Source: Vulcanimicrobiota bacterium
GTDB taxonomy: Bacteria; Vulcanimicrobiota; Vulcanimicrobiia; Vulcanimicrobiales; Vulcanimicrobiaceae
DNA: 64,000 bases
Reading direction: 5' to 3'
Assembly: GCA_027307235.1 (NCBI GenBank)
Contig: DAHUXH010000013.1
Span: forward strand, 1-64,000
This document shows, in pieces, positions 63,713-64,000 of the stretch (positions within the stretch are counted from its first letter, which is position 1; each line of letters opens with the position of its first letter). Under the pieces are notes generated by a model. It ran no database searches. It saw only the letters and a program-made list of their open reading frames with translations, and had not been told where the DNA came from. Both the position numbers and the translations under genes were made by a program.

Positions 63713-64000
63713 TTAGTGCCCGATGGTCACGACAGGTGCGCTCCGGACACGAATCGCGAGAGCGATCCACGAAACGCCGATTATAACGAAGTTGATGCCC
63801 ACGGCGAATCCGAGGAACCAAGTTGCTGAAATCGGCCACTGTGCCCATAGCATGAGGCCGAGTGCCGCCATAACAATGCCACTGAATGCGACCCATCCGT
63901 ACTGCGGCAACTGCAGCCACAACGCGTAGATAACGCGATAAATGCCGCCTACGATGAAGTACGCCGAGAGAACGAGTGTGACGGCCAGTGCGCCGACGGC
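63713..64000 (-). CDS. HdeD-family (DUF308) membrane protein, partial
   Basis: The frame runs off the right edge; 95 residues are visible. They hold three to four membrane helices (LAVTLVLSAYFIVGGIYRVI; GWVAFSGIVMAALGLMLWAQ; FLGFAVGINFVIIGVSWIAL) with the HdeD/DUF308 layout. HdeD is an acid-resistance membrane protein in enterobacteria. It is the upstream gene of the minus-strand stress run. Confidence 0.75.
   Translation of the reverse strand, partial: AVGALAVTLVLSAYFIVGGIYRVIYALWLQLPQYGWVAFSGIVMAALGLMLWAQWPISATWFLGFAVGINFVIIGVSWIALAIRVRSAPVVTIGH

Overview
The window is 64 kb of high-GC bacterial chromosome with tightly packed genes, many overlapping by 4 bases (ATGA or GTGA). The cell was probably diderm. 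The evidence is a TonB-dependent receptor, an ADP-heptose epimerase (LPS core), and an ECF sigma / anti-sigma / RseB-like envelope-stress set. SpoVS, YmdB, an SpoVS-linked PHP protein and a CIRCE-controlled hrcA-dnaJ pair sit alongside. This mix fits a deep-branching soil lineage such as Eremiobacterota (WPS-2), but that placement is inference from gene content and would need a marker-gene tree.

Layout. Bases 1-4870 are an accessory stretch that looks lower in GC. It holds a HigBA toxin-antitoxin pair with a near-leaderless promoter and an unrecognised three-gene cluster, and it ends at the terminator of an initiator tRNA-Met. Bases 5036-10403 are a plus-strand run: adenosine deaminase family, DtxR, rhomboid, DinG helicase, S1/P1 nuclease. 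An OafA-type acyltransferase and acetyl-CoA synthetase converge at 11.5 kb. Then come CIRCE-hrcA-dnaJ-rsmE, a PAS/PAS/GAF sensor, a GT2 glycosyltransferase, accD-accA, an FtsB-like protein, an S1-like protein and a Ppx/GppA protein.

At 22272-22585 lies a tRNA-Leu(UAA) interrupted by a compact 230-nt group I intron. It is followed by an antitoxin and the wreck of its RelE-type toxin. From 24.8 to 32.7 kb four tandem M61 peptidase genes form two duplicated gene pairs, each pair with its own conserved leader. Downstream are etfB-etfA behind a terminator-like leader hairpin, two TPR proteins and a histone-deacetylase-family protein.

The minus-strand block 45237-37292 runs membrane protein, TonB receptor, hldD, His-rich membrane protein, ECF sigma, anti-sigma, RseB-like protein, TPR protein. 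It looks like an envelope-biogenesis and stress transcription unit. Plus-strand 45371-50622 carries a hypothetical gene, ymdB (apparently CTG-initiated), spoVS, a PHP phosphoesterase and an M16 protease. ahcY-metK supply the SAM cycle. Two secreted glycine-zipper paralogues and a ferritin-like protein lead to tRNA-Asn.

After tRNA-Asn comes a second accessory patch (56.1-58.5 kb): GIY-YIG ORF, decayed IS21 istB, and a BglII-like endonuclease with an MT-A70 methyltransferase. The end carries glycan genes (GT4, methyltransferase, DUF2079) and a minus-strand run of an M48 protease, a DUF1269-like protein, a coiled-coil protein and an HdeD-like protein.

All three tRNA genes have foreign-looking modules directly on their 3' side, so they look like the entry points for acquired DNA. 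The most unusual items are the tRNA-Leu intron, the unknown three-gene cluster and the duplicated M61 pairs.
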